DNA from: Chthoniobacter sp.
Lineage (GTDB): Bacteria; Verrucomicrobiota; Verrucomicrobiia; Chthoniobacterales; Chthoniobacteraceae
Assembly: GCA_021414005.1 (NCBI GenBank)
Contig: JAIOPH010000013.1
Span: 124,001-188,000 of the forward strand
Reading direction: 5' to 3'
DNA: 64,000 bases
The notes under the pieces are model-generated. The model did not search any database. It saw only the letters and a program-made list of their open reading frames with translations, and was not told the origin of the DNA. A program made the position numbers and the translations under genes. Positions 27,191-35,659 of the stretch are shown piece by piece. How positions within the stretch are numbered: position 1 is the stretch's first letter; each line of letters opens with the position of its first letter.

Positions 27191-27308
27191 ACTTGTCCAC
27201 AAATCGCGGGAGCGAGTCCACGAGCGGAGCGAAGGTAGTGGCAGCCCGAGCCCGAAGGGAGAGCTCGGGCGCTGGCGCTAAGCCAGAACTACCGGTTTGT
27301 GGGCAAGT
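27191..27308. other. Nested inverted repeats upstream of the replication genes (candidate origin or structured leader)
   Basis: Outer arms ACTTGTCCACAAA (27191-27203) and TTTGTGGGCAAGT (27296-27308) pair with one mismatch. Inside are GGTAGT (27234-27239) with ACTACC (27288-27293), CCCGAGC (27245-27251) with GCTCGGG (27263-27269), and CTGGC with GCCAG (27272-27286). This makes a branched cruciform-capable region within the 300-bp non-coding stretch before the ssDNA-binding protein gene. It could be a single- or double-strand origin or a regulatory leader. No other features are seen in 27087-27392. Confidence 0.55.
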
Positions 27309-27392
27309 CGGACATGACACACCGAAAACTTTGACTCGGAGCAATTCCGCTCCGCGTCGTTCAAAACCAACCAAAACGAAAGGCAATAGCAA

Positions 27393-27659
27393 ATGCAGGC
27401 AAACGCGCAAGTAATCAACGAACGTCTCGAATCCTATACCGGGAAGAGAGGCAAGGTCGAACAGCACATTGTGGCGTGTCTCGACCTCGACGGCACGCAT
27501 CCCTTCCTCAACACGTTTGACTACGTGCTAGGCGAGGAGGAGGCAAAAAAGCACTCGGGCAAAATCCAAGGGAAAAAGGTCCAACTCGGGATCACCGCCT
27601 TTGAACCGGCCTTCGGTGGCCGGATGCGGGCCAAGGGACAGCTTCTTGGCGTCTCCTGA
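27393..27659 (+). CDS. Gene-V-like single-stranded DNA-binding protein (OB-fold)
   Basis: 88 aa, almost the length of inovirus gene V protein (87 aa in M13). From memory the pattern also fits: a GK segment, then EQ with C..DL (VEQHIVACLDLDG), P-F-L, a Tyr/Leu strand, G, then V-x-L-x-I-x-x-F and a closing QLLGV. Such proteins coat displaced single strands during rolling-circle replication. It lies 77 nt before the HUH Rep gene, which supports this role. The identity is below what I would call certain; a generic small OB-fold protein is the alternative. A purine-rich AAAGG lies just over 10 nt before the ATG. Confidence 0.65.
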   Translation: MQANAQVINERLESYTGKRGKVEQHIVACLDLDGTHPFLNTFDYVLGEEEAKKHSGKIQGKKVQLGITAFEPAFGGRMRAKGQLLGVS

Positions 27660-27736
27660 GTGCCCTTGCACGTCGCGTGATGGTGTCTGCGTCGGTCAAC
27701 GGCGGGGATGCCCTTTCGCGGTGAATGTGATGACAA

Positions 27737-28249
27737 ATGGAAATCCCCGAAATTCATGTATTGAACCGGATCGACTGGCAGTACTTCGGCACGCTGACCT
27801 TCAAAAGCGAGCGTTTGCCGGAACGAGTTCGGATCGGTCTTTACTTCGCGCTGCTCCGAGAGTTCGGCGCTGAGTTCGGGATGAAATTTCCTAACCTCCT
27901 CTGGTGTCTCCGCCAGGAACAAGGTGAACTTTTCGGTCGGAGACATTTCCACTTCTTATTGGCAGGCGTACGTGTGGCGCTGCTCAATCCCTCAACGTGC
28001 TTTTGGCTCATGGACAAATGGGAAAAGCTCGGCGGCGGAATGGCGCGCATCCATGTGTTCGATTCCAGACTAAACGCTGGGTCGTATATCTTGAAACGGA
28101 GCGGATTCGATGACGGCATCGGCGGCGATGCATACGAGTCGGCGAAGTTCTCCAGTAAAGCCTGCGAGCTAATGCTCGCTGATCGCGTCTGGAAAGTGGC
28201 CGGATGGCGTTCGGAGTACGAGACGGCGCGTTTAGCACGTTCCCGGTAA
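27737..28249 (+). CDS. HUH-type replication initiation endonuclease (Rep)
   Basis: 170 aa. Motif I is FGTLTF (17-22), motif II the metal-binding HUH (RRHFHFLL, His70 and His72), and motif III SYILK with the candidate nucleophile Tyr117 and Lys120. These three in this order and spacing define single-tyrosine Rep/relaxase endonucleases of rolling-circle plasmids and ssDNA phages. The protein would nick the origin and stay attached through the tyrosine. It is small, with no helicase domain, as in plasmid Reps. A perfect 15-bp hairpin begins 36 nt after its stop. Confidence 0.8.
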   Translation: MEIPEIHVLNRIDWQYFGTLTFKSERLPERVRIGLYFALLREFGAEFGMKFPNLLWCLRQEQGELFGRRHFHFLLAGVRVALLNPSTCFWLMDKWEKLGGGMARIHVFDSRLNAGSYILKRSGFDDGIGGDAYESAKFSSKACELMLADRVWKVAGWRSEYETARLARSR

Positions 28250-28285
28250 TCACCGGCATTACGTGACTCTTTAGGCGGTTCCTCA

Positions 28286-28318
28286 GCCTGTGTGGCGCGC
28301 GCAGCGCGCCACACAGGC
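28286..28318. other. Perfect 15-bp stem, 3-nt loop hairpin
   Basis: GCCTGTGTGGCGCGC, loop GCA, GCGCGCCACACAGGC. It is perfectly symmetric, follows the Rep gene and lacks a T-tract on either side, so it is not a canonical intrinsic terminator. It may be the nick-site or conversion hairpin of a rolling-circle replicon, or a transcription barrier separating replication genes from the cargo. Confidence 0.7.
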
Positions 28319-28400
28319 GAGGTCGCTTGAAGACTCATTATGTCGATTTGCAGCGAATAAAATTGACAACGAACCCCTCTCCAGCCACTCAGACGCGTAT

Positions 28401-29375
28401 ATGGCGGAAACGGCGAACATTGCTAAAATGGCAAAAAAAGTCAGTGATGACATTTTTGAGGTCTTTGGGTGGAAGCGGCACCTACACAAAGACTTGAACT
28501 TTGCTTGCTGTATTACTGAACACAAAAAGAAAACGCACCCTGCCGATGTTGTTTTTTCTTACCAAAGTCCGGTTGAAGCGAACCGCATTTTCATTAACAC
28601 CGATTTGAAAAGCTACGCCGCAACGACCATAAAAAGCACGGAAGTTAGAGACGCCATCAATAGCCTAAATCTTTCCGTCGCGTGTGCAAATCGCAGCGCC
28701 GAGTGGCGTGAGCGTTACGTCGGCGACGTTACAAACTACGATGTGCATGGGCTTTTGTTTGTTTACAACCACGATGCTGGTTTTGACAAGAATTGGCAGA
28801 AACTGCTAGCTGATGCGAAGATCACAGGATCGAAAATTAACGCGCGTAACCGGTTGTATGTTTTAGGACCTACGGACATCCTTTATTTGGTAAGCGTCGC
28901 CGACGATATCAGGAGACAGCGTGGAAGCGAGGTGCTGCCAAAAGCAGCAGAGTGTAATTTCTTCTATCCTGACATGATCAACACTCGGGTTAATCATAGT
29001 CTCAACAAAGCTGCCACGTTGGAAATACTCACCGCACCTTGGCAGGTTCTTCGATATGAAAAAGGTGGAAAGGATCAGAATGTGAGCGGTAGCTATGTAT
29101 ATTACCGTGGATTAGGTGAGACTCCTGACGAGTTCAAGTTTCTAATCGACTACCTCTTTCGCTTTCAACTGGTCGGCGACGATAAACAGATCTCAATCCG
29201 AATGCCGTTTGCCGTGGGTGATGCTTCTGCTCGCTTTGAAAGCGCAAAAGATGAATATTGGAAGGCTCATCATAGTTTGCCGGAATTCAATAAACGTATG
29301 GAGCGCATCAAATTTGAAACTGTAGCAAGGGTACGCGATCAATTCGATGAGACCGTGCTAGGCATGGAGGAATAA
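28401..29375 (+). CDS. PD-(D/E)XK-type nuclease, first gene of the three-gene cargo
   Basis: 324 aa from the ATG at 28401. An earlier in-frame GTG at 28290 lies inside the hairpin and adds residues unlike the rest. The N-terminal 80 residues show a restriction-endonuclease-like core: Glu20 in the helix DIFEVFGW, HPADVVFSY with Asp49, then a strand ending in TDLKSYA with Asp68 and Lys70. This is the E...D...DxK pattern of PD-(D/E)XK nucleases. The ~230 residues that follow are not assigned. The next gene starts 2 nt after the stop. Base composition is less GC-rich than the chromosome. It is probably the effector of a defence module; I cannot name the family with certainty, and GAPS4-type nucleases are one comparison to make. 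Confidence 0.7.
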   Translation: MAETANIAKMAKKVSDDIFEVFGWKRHLHKDLNFACCITEHKKKTHPADVVFSYQSPVEANRIFINTDLKSYAATTIKSTEVRDAINSLNLSVACANRSAEWRERYVGDVTNYDVHGLLFVYNHDAGFDKNWQKLLADAKITGSKINARNRLYVLGPTDILYLVSVADDIRRQRGSEVLPKAAECNFFYPDMINTRVNHSLNKAATLEILTAPWQVLRYEKGGKDQNVSGSYVYYRGLGETPDEFKFLIDYLFRFQLVGDDKQISIRMPFAVGDASARFESAKDEYWKAHHSLPEFNKRMERIKFETVARVRDQFDETVLGMEE

Positions 29376-29377
29376 AG

Positions 29378-30541
29378 ATGTCCCGATTCGATTATCCATC
29401 TCGCTATTACGCCGACGACAAAGACGTGTCTGACCTTCTTTCTGAGCCTAAGTTTACAGTCAAGACACTCCGGCGCATATCGCGCGAGAGGGGAATTTTT
29501 CTGTCAGCCGATTTACCAAAGGAAACAGTCGTAGAATATATTTCGCAGCTTCCGTTCAGTTGGCCGGAATTGGTCCGCCTAATAAAAACGATCGAAACGG
29601 AGGAAAAAGAGGAAAGCTCTGCCGTAATGCGACACGACACTAGGGCCACTATTGAGCAACTGCTAGAGTCCGCAAAAAAGGTGCAGGCACTGCGCGGGCA
29701 GATGAATTCTGAAATCTACATGATCAATGCTGGAGTCGACTCAGTCACGATGATCGTGAAATTTCAAGAAATCGACCACCGTTCGACTCGCACGCTCCAA
29801 TGGACTGATCATACGATCCAAATTCAGGCGCAAAAGACGCTAACGGGGTACGAAATCAGTTATGCAGATACGGATCGTGGACAGAGTATCGTGGACGCGT
29901 TGGTCGACGAACTACCCGCGCCGGAAGAAGGTGAGAAGAAAGTTCACCGTATAACGCTTGAGGGTGTTCCAGATAGCGACAAGAAGACCGAGTTCTTTCG
30001 CTCGTTGATCTACGGAATGACCGATTTGAGACCGGAGAATGTCAAGGATGTGCGGATGAATCGCCTGGTGGCGGACGATCAGGGGCAGACAACGACGCAG
30101 ACAGAAAATCTTTCTTTGGAGCTTGAAGAGGATGACAGTGACAAAAGTATAGCGAAAAGCGAATCACCGGCCTCCGTTGTCAAAAAGACCACGTTAACGG
30201 GAGATTCTGTCTTTCAGTCCCCTCAATTTCACGAATTCTGCAAGCAAGGTTTTTTTGTGTCTCGCGCGGTGTGGACAGCAGTCGAGCGAAGCGGAAAGGG
30301 TCGAAAGTTCGAATTCGAAGCAGAATTCAAGGGTGCTAGTGAGGGCGGGCACCTCTCATATCGGTTGCGGGGGATGTGGGACCGTGACGAGGATGGGGAA
30401 CTCGTGCTCAAGAAAAGCGCAGTTGGCATCGCCGACCGCCGTACAATGGTGGGTCGCTTGCAGGCGGCCGCTTTCGCGGCTCTCGAAGAAGCGAGGAAAG
30501 AAGAAGCCGCGGTTGAAGCGCCAGTCAAGGACACCGTATGA
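29378..30541 (+). CDS. Unknown protein with an N-terminal SAP-like segment, second cargo gene
   Basis: 387 aa. I do not recognise a family. Residues ~28-68 (VKTLRRISRERGIFL...PKETVVEYISQLPFSW) look like a small helix-extended-loop-helix domain resembling SAP/Rho-N nucleic-acid-binding motifs. A middle beta-rich region (~110-230) and an acidic linker (~235-262, LELEEDDSDKS) come before a C-terminal alpha/beta domain with a Trp/Arg-rich stretch and a Glu/Ala-rich tail. It is translated directly after the nuclease (2-nt gap) and overlaps the third gene by 4 nt, so the three products are probably made in fixed ratio and may form a complex. Confidence 0.7.
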   Translation: MSRFDYPSRYYADDKDVSDLLSEPKFTVKTLRRISRERGIFLSADLPKETVVEYISQLPFSWPELVRLIKTIETEEKEESSAVMRHDTRATIEQLLESAKKVQALRGQMNSEIYMINAGVDSVTMIVKFQEIDHRSTRTLQWTDHTIQIQAQKTLTGYEISYADTDRGQSIVDALVDELPAPEEGEKKVHRITLEGVPDSDKKTEFFRSLIYGMTDLRPENVKDVRMNRLVADDQGQTTTQTENLSLELEEDDSDKSIAKSESPASVVKKTTLTGDSVFQSPQFHEFCKQGFFVSRAVWTAVERSGKGRKFEFEAEFKGASEGGHLSYRLRGMWDRDEDGELVLKKSAVGIADRRTMVGRLQAAAFAALEEARKEEAAVEAPVKDTV

Positions 30542-31227
30542 TCACTCGCATTATGTGGCTGATTGTTGATCCTTGTGATTCGAAAACATTCAGCAAACTC
30601 GTGGAAGGTGCAGAGCGGGATGAGTTTAGCAGCGAAACAACTTCGGGATTTTTGCTCGATACCCTTCGGAAAGACTTCGTCGAGGGCCGGTTTATCCAGA
30701 AAGCGGAAACTACGGAGACCGTCCTCGATCCATTTGGAAATCCGATGGAAAGGACCCGAATCGATTACGATCAGCTTCAATTTCGACTGCAACGGCAATC
30801 TCCACACTTGGAAGTGTACAACGCACCCCGAAATCTCAACGCGTTCCTCAACCGGCTCGGAGAATTCACGAAGGGGGCCGCTGCAATTTACTCACCTGAC
30901 GTACCCATTTCTACTTGGCTCGAAGCGTTGGCCGCTAGCGCAAAATCGCTAGTCGTAAGCGGGTTGCTTATTTCGGATTTGGCGGTCGCTGAAGGAACCA
31001 CGGCGAAAGTTGCACTGACTGGAACCGGCGACGTTCGCAACTATGTTGGCCAAGTCACTCAGGGAAAAAAACATCGGCTTGTTCAGGCTGTTGTATCGGC
31101 TCGTTTCGCCGCTGGCGACGCGCGGTTGACAATCAAATCTATGGGACGTGTGGTAGTTTCAGCGTCGGATGCAGGAGTCGTTAGAACGTTGCGAACCGCT
31201 ATAAGGAACACGCTGGGAATCACTTAG
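30538..31227 (+). CDS. Unknown protein, third cargo gene
   Basis: 229 aa. No family recognised. It starts with a hydrophobic strand (ITRIMWLIVDP), has a helical centre (~95-145) and a C-terminal half of alternating strands with several Val-Val and Arg-Thr pairs. There is no signal peptide or clear transmembrane segment. Its ATG overlaps the TGA of the preceding gene (ATGA), strong evidence of translational coupling with the other two cargo genes. The 109 bp that follow contain a promoter for the integration genes. Confidence 0.68.
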   Translation: MITRIMWLIVDPCDSKTFSKLVEGAERDEFSSETTSGFLLDTLRKDFVEGRFIQKAETTETVLDPFGNPMERTRIDYDQLQFRLQRQSPHLEVYNAPRNLNAFLNRLGEFTKGAAAIYSPDVPISTWLEALAASAKSLVVSGLLISDLAVAEGTTAKVALTGTGDVRNYVGQVTQGKKHRLVQAVVSARFAAGDARLTIKSMGRVVVSASDAGVVRTLRTAIRNTLGIT

Positions 31228-31301
31228 GTGGTTTATCCCTTCTCTCGGAATCGTTAGATGCTCAAGCTTTAAGCAACTCGTATTGTTTCTAATTTTTCAT
31301 G

Positions 31302-31333
31302 TTGACTCAACGCGTTTCAATGCGTATTGAGTC
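31302..31333 (+). promoter_or_regulatory. Promoter with overlapping operator for the HTH-xis-int operon
   Basis: TTGACT (31302-31307), 17-bp spacer, TATTGA (31325-31330) form a good sigma-70-type promoter. The inverted repeat GACTCAA (31304-31310) / TTGAGTC (31327-31333) spans both boxes and looks like an operator, most simply for the HTH protein encoded next. The -10 ends only 6 bases before the ATG at 31337, so transcription would begin at or beside the start codon: a leaderless mRNA. Confidence 0.6.
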
Positions 31334-31336
31334 TTT

Positions 31337-31834
31337 ATGAAAGTAGATGAGTTCACAAAAATTGGCACCGATCTGATCGCCGACTCTAAGGCGATGGAGC
31401 GGACTCCCGGGGAAATCTTGGAGGAGCTTTATCCCTACGTGCTCGAAGCGTCGCGGCGTATGAGCGCACGTGAAATCAGTCGTTGGTTGCAGGAAAAACG
31501 GGGGATTCAAATCAGCCAACCTACAATCTCGCGGGTGCTTCGCAGCGGCACCGGATGGCATTCATATTCCGAGATAATTCATCCCGTTGCGCTCCGAGTC
31601 GCATCGTCACTCGGCCTCTCCTTAGAAAGCTTTTTGCTGGACGACAGCAAGGAGGGGGCAAACGATTTCGAACACGCTTGCGAAAACGCCAAACGGGCTT
31701 TGTCGGAGGAAGAATATAAGGAGGTAGAGGAGGGACTAGTATATTTGCGCGAAAAATGGTTTTCCCTGAGCCTTGGAACCCGCCGCGCGTGCGCTCCAAA
31801 ATTTGTGGATATGGAGGACCGTGATGAACCCTGA
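31337..31834 (+). CDS. Helix-turn-helix regulator of the element
   Basis: 165 aa. Residues ~44-75 (SAREISRWLQEKRGIQISQPTISRVLRS) form a helix-turn-helix with an obvious recognition helix, similar to resolvase/repressor-type HTH domains. The C-terminal half is helical and Glu-rich. It is preceded immediately by the operator-containing promoter, so it is probably an autorepressor controlling excision. It overlaps the excisionase-like gene by 11 nt. Confidence 0.72.
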   Translation: MKVDEFTKIGTDLIADSKAMERTPGEILEELYPYVLEASRRMSAREISRWLQEKRGIQISQPTISRVLRSGTGWHSYSEIIHPVALRVASSLGLSLESFLLDDSKEGANDFEHACENAKRALSEEEYKEVEEGLVYLREKWFSLSLGTRRACAPKFVDMEDRDEP

Positions 31835-32017
31835 CATTGTTTCCCTGCGCGAAGCGGCGCGGATGATTCGAGCGTGCGTTCGGACGGTTTACCGGTTGAT
31901 TGACGACGAGCAGCTGCCACGCCCTATCAAAATCCGGTCACGTTCATTCCTGCCTACTTCTGCGGTCTTCGCATATCTCGTGAAACAAGGGCTTCCGCCC
32001 CCGGAGGGCTTTCCAAT

Positions 32018-32021
<4 letters not shown>
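31824..32021 (+). CDS. Excisionase-like small winged-HTH protein
   Basis: 65 aa from the ATG at 31824, chosen over a longer frame because it starts directly before the domain. The pattern SLREAARMIRACVRTVYRLI...LPRPIKIRSRSFLP is that of the AlpA/Xis (MerR-like, HTH_17) family, DNA-bending proteins that steer recombinases toward excision. The stop overlaps the integrase ATG (ATGA), the usual xis-int arrangement. A GGAGG is present in the right place before the ATG. Confidence 0.78.
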
Positions 32022-33314
<1,293 letters not shown>

Positions 33315-33459
33315 TTTCTCGAAATGAGGGCGGGAAAGTAGGCAGGCGCTTTGGCGATGGCAAGCGGTGTTTTCCCTCGGCGCGCGGCATTTCCACCGCC
33401 GTGTCATAAACGCCGATTGCGTTTGCGGCCCGCGCCTTTCCACTGCTAACCCGACCGGC

Positions 33460-34494
33460 ATGAAAGCTCTCGTCAAAGCCAAGTCCACACCGGGTCTCTG
33501 GTTGCAGGATGTCCCCGATCCCAAATGCGGCCTCAATGATGTGCTCATCCGGGTGGAGCGCACGGGCATCTGCGGCACGGATCTGCACATCTACAATTGG
33601 GACGCTTGGGCGCAGAAAACCATCCCGGTCCCGATGGTCGTGGGGCACGAGTTTGTCGGCACGGTTATCGCCACGGGCGAGAATGTGAATGATTTCTTCG
33701 CTGGCGAGATCGTGAGCGGCGAGGGGCATGTGGTCTGCGGGCGCTGCCGGAACTGCCTCGCCGGACGCCGCCACCTTTGCGCGCACACCAGCGGGATCGG
33801 TGTGAACCGGCCCGGCGCTTTCGCCGAGTACCTCGCGCTGCCGATGACCAACGTGTGGCACCATCGGGCGGGCATCGATCTCGACGTGGCCAGCCTCTTT
33901 GACCCTCTGGGCAACGCCGTGCATACCGCGCTGTCGTTTCCGGTGCTCGGCGAGGACGTGCTCATCACGGGCGCGGGTCCCATCGGGCTTATGGCCGCCG
34001 CAGTCGCGCTGCATGCGGGCGCGCGGTTTGTGGTCATCACGGATGTGAACGAGCACCGGCTGGCCATGGCGAAAAAGATGGGCGTGGACGTGGCGCTGAA
34101 CGTGAGCCAGGGCACGCTGGCCGATGTGCAAAAGCAGCTCGGCATGACGGAGGGCTTCGACGTGGGGCTGGAAATGTCGGGCAACTCCGCAGCGCTCCGC
34201 GGTATGATCGAGGCCATGTGCCATGGCGGAAAAATCGCCATGCTCGGCATCCCCAGTGAGGAGATCGCCATCGACTGGAACAAGGTGGTTTTCAATATGC
34301 TGACCATCAAAGGCATCTACGGCCGCGAGATGTATGAGACTTGGTACAAGATGACGGTGATGATCCAGAGCGGGCTCGACATCACGCCCGTCATCACGCA
34401 CCGCCTGCCCTTCACCGAGTTCGAGCAGGGCTTTGCCGCAATGCGCGCCGGCAACTGCGGAAAAGTGGTGCTCGATTGGACGACCGCGCGCTGA
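33460..34494 (+). CDS. tdh: L-threonine 3-dehydrogenase
   Basis: 344 aa from the ATG at 33460; upstream in-frame codons are non-conserved. It is a zinc-dependent medium-chain dehydrogenase oxidising L-threonine to 2-amino-3-oxobutyrate with NAD+. The catalytic zinc site starts at [21 protein letters not shown] follows, the structural zinc loop is [15 protein letters not shown], and the Rossmann motif is [10 protein letters not shown]. The [10 protein letters not shown] signature separates Tdh from other alcohol dehydrogenases. No kbl gene (CoA ligase partner) is next to it. The next gene converges 9 nt away. Confidence 0.95.
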   Translation: MKALVKAKSTPGLWLQDVPDPKCGLNDVLIRVERTGICGTDLHIYNWDAWAQKTIPVPMVVGHEFVGTVIATGENVNDFFAGEIVSGEGHVVCGRCRNCLAGRRHLCAHTSGIGVNRPGAFAEYLALPMTNVWHHRAGIDLDVASLFDPLGNAVHTALSFPVLGEDVLITGAGPIGLMAAAVALHAGARFVVITDVNEHRLAMAKKMGVDVALNVSQGTLADVQKQLGMTEGFDVGLEMSGNSAALRGMIEAMCHGGKIAMLGIPSEEIAIDWNKVVFNMLTIKGIYGREMYETWYKMTVMIQSGLDITPVITHRLPFTEFEQGFAAMRAGNCGKVVLDWTTAR

Positions 34495-34503
34495 GCGACG
34501 CTA

Positions 34504-35025
34504 CTACTTTCCCTCCGCCGTGCGCACCACTCGCGCCGGATTTCCCGCTACTGTGCAGCCTGCCGCCACGTCGCGCGTGACCACACTCCCCGCGCCCACC
34601 ACCGCGCCCGCACCGATGGTGATGCCCGGCAGCACGATGGCCCGCGCCGCCACCCACGCGCGCTCGCCGAGGGTGATCGGCGCGCTCGTCAGCGGAAAGT
34701 CTTCGCGCCGGTGATCGTGTGACGCGGAGCAGAGAAACGCCTTTTGCGAAACGACGGCCCGCGCCCCGAGGGTGATCGGCGCGACATTATAAATCTCCGC
34801 CGCGTCGCCGATGGCCGCGCCATCGCCCAGCGTGAGCTGCCACGGCGCCCAGATCACGGCATCCGCATAAACGAGACAGCCCTCGCCCACCTGCGCGCCC
34901 CACGCCCGCAGCAGCAGCACCCGCCACGCATGCAGCGGACGCGGAGTCCACCGCGCCAGCAGCAGCCAGGAAAGCTGCCAAAAGCCGCGGGCGAGCCGTT
35001 GCGTTAGGGAAAAGGACGAGGTCAT
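34504..35025 (-). CDS. Hexapeptide-repeat acetyltransferase, WcaF-like
   Basis: 173 aa. An N-terminal helical segment is followed by left-handed beta-helix hexapeptide repeats (ITLGARAVVSQKAFL, ITLGERAWVAARAIV, ITIGAGAVVGAGSVV) and the family ending VAGNPARVV. The motif CSASHDHRREDFPL carries the catalytic His. It matches the colanic-acid acetyltransferase (WcaF/LbH) group that O-acetylates exopolysaccharide sugars using acetyl-CoA. No polysaccharide locus is adjacent. It points against tdh. Confidence 0.85.
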   Translation of the reverse strand: MTSSFSLTQRLARGFWQLSWLLLARWTPRPLHAWRVLLLRAWGAQVGEGCLVYADAVIWAPWQLTLGDGAAIGDAAEIYNVAPITLGARAVVSQKAFLCSASHDHRREDFPLTSAPITLGERAWVAARAIVLPGITIGAGAVVGAGSVVTRDVAAGCTVAGNPARVVRTAEGK

Positions 35026-35135
35026 CAGCGAAGCAGGCGCACGAATGGCGTGGAGAGTGTCTGGTGCGTATCGGAAGTCAAACCGCGCCCGCCCGCCGCA
35101 GACTTGGACGCACCGTACTTTTGCGTTCAGCCCAG

Positions 35136-35176
35136 AAAAAACTTACCCCGCCGAGGTTTGTGAACCTCCGGCGGGG
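35136..35176 (-). terminator. Rho-independent terminator for the 59-aa protein gene
   Basis: On the minus strand a hairpin with arms CCCCGCC / GGCGGGG (35176-35170 and 35152-35146) plus an inner AGGTT/AACCT pairing is followed by TAAG and TTTTTT (35141-35136). It lies about 87 nt after the stop of the small gene. Other than this, 35026-35262 shows nothing. Confidence 0.8.
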
Positions 35177-35262
35177 CGTGGAAAATGAGGGAGTCGTGTT
35201 CAGGAGCGAATGCGCGCCAGGCGATTCACGAGTTCCCGACTCGACGCTGCGGCTGATTCAGC

Positions 35263-35442
35263 CTAGCAAACGCGGGCGCGGACCTTGCGACCCTGGCTGT
35301 TCAGCCGGACACGACCGCTTTCCAGCAGATCGGCGACGGCAGCGACCGTTTCGCGGTTATTTTTGCTGACGCTGCTCACGGCGAGGATGAGATCGCCAAG
35401 GCTGTAGTTGGCGCGGGTGACTTTCTTAAGAGGCTTTTTCAT
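35263..35442 (-). CDS. 59-aa basic protein of unknown function
   Basis: The frame runs from ATG (35442-35440) to TAG (35265-35263). It begins MKKPLKKVTRANYSLGDLI and continues with LILAVSSVSKNN, a helical VAAVADLLESG and a basic C-terminus ending RARVC. No family recognised; not a membrane protein. A strong intrinsic terminator follows, which supports a real monocistronic gene. The composition (net positive, one predicted helix pair) would fit a small nucleic-acid-binding protein, but that is a guess. Confidence 0.62.
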   Translation of the reverse strand: MKKPLKKVTRANYSLGDLILAVSSVSKNNRETVAAVADLLESGRVRLNSQGRKVRARVC

Positions 35443-35659
35443 ATGCGGGTTGGTTGGTTGCCAGCTTTTTAGCAGGAGCCATGCCAGTTACCCTGTGGTT
35501 ACGTCGATGGCACAAAGATAGACGCACCATCCGCAAAGAATGTTCAACTCTTGTTCAAGAGTTTATCAGAATATTACTCAGCTCTGTGTGTGAACCCAGA
35601 GCTTTGCCGACGGGAAGAACATTGCCAGCTCTCACCTTCCCGTTTTTCATCCTCCCGAA
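35443..35659. promoter_or_regulatory. Divergent intergenic region
   Basis: 217 bp between the 59-aa gene and the ABC transporter gene, locally AT-richer than its surroundings. It must contain promoters for both directions. No clear hairpin, repeat or gene was found. Confidence 0.3.

Noticed and set aside
28290..28400. Upstream GTG start for the cargo nuclease
   Set aside because: It lies inside the perfect hairpin and adds residues with no nuclease-like pattern; the ATG at 28401 is simpler.
31258..31274. Imperfect palindrome after the third cargo gene considered as a terminator
   Set aside because: The stem is short and AT-rich with mismatches, and the T-rich stretch is not adjacent; too weak to call.
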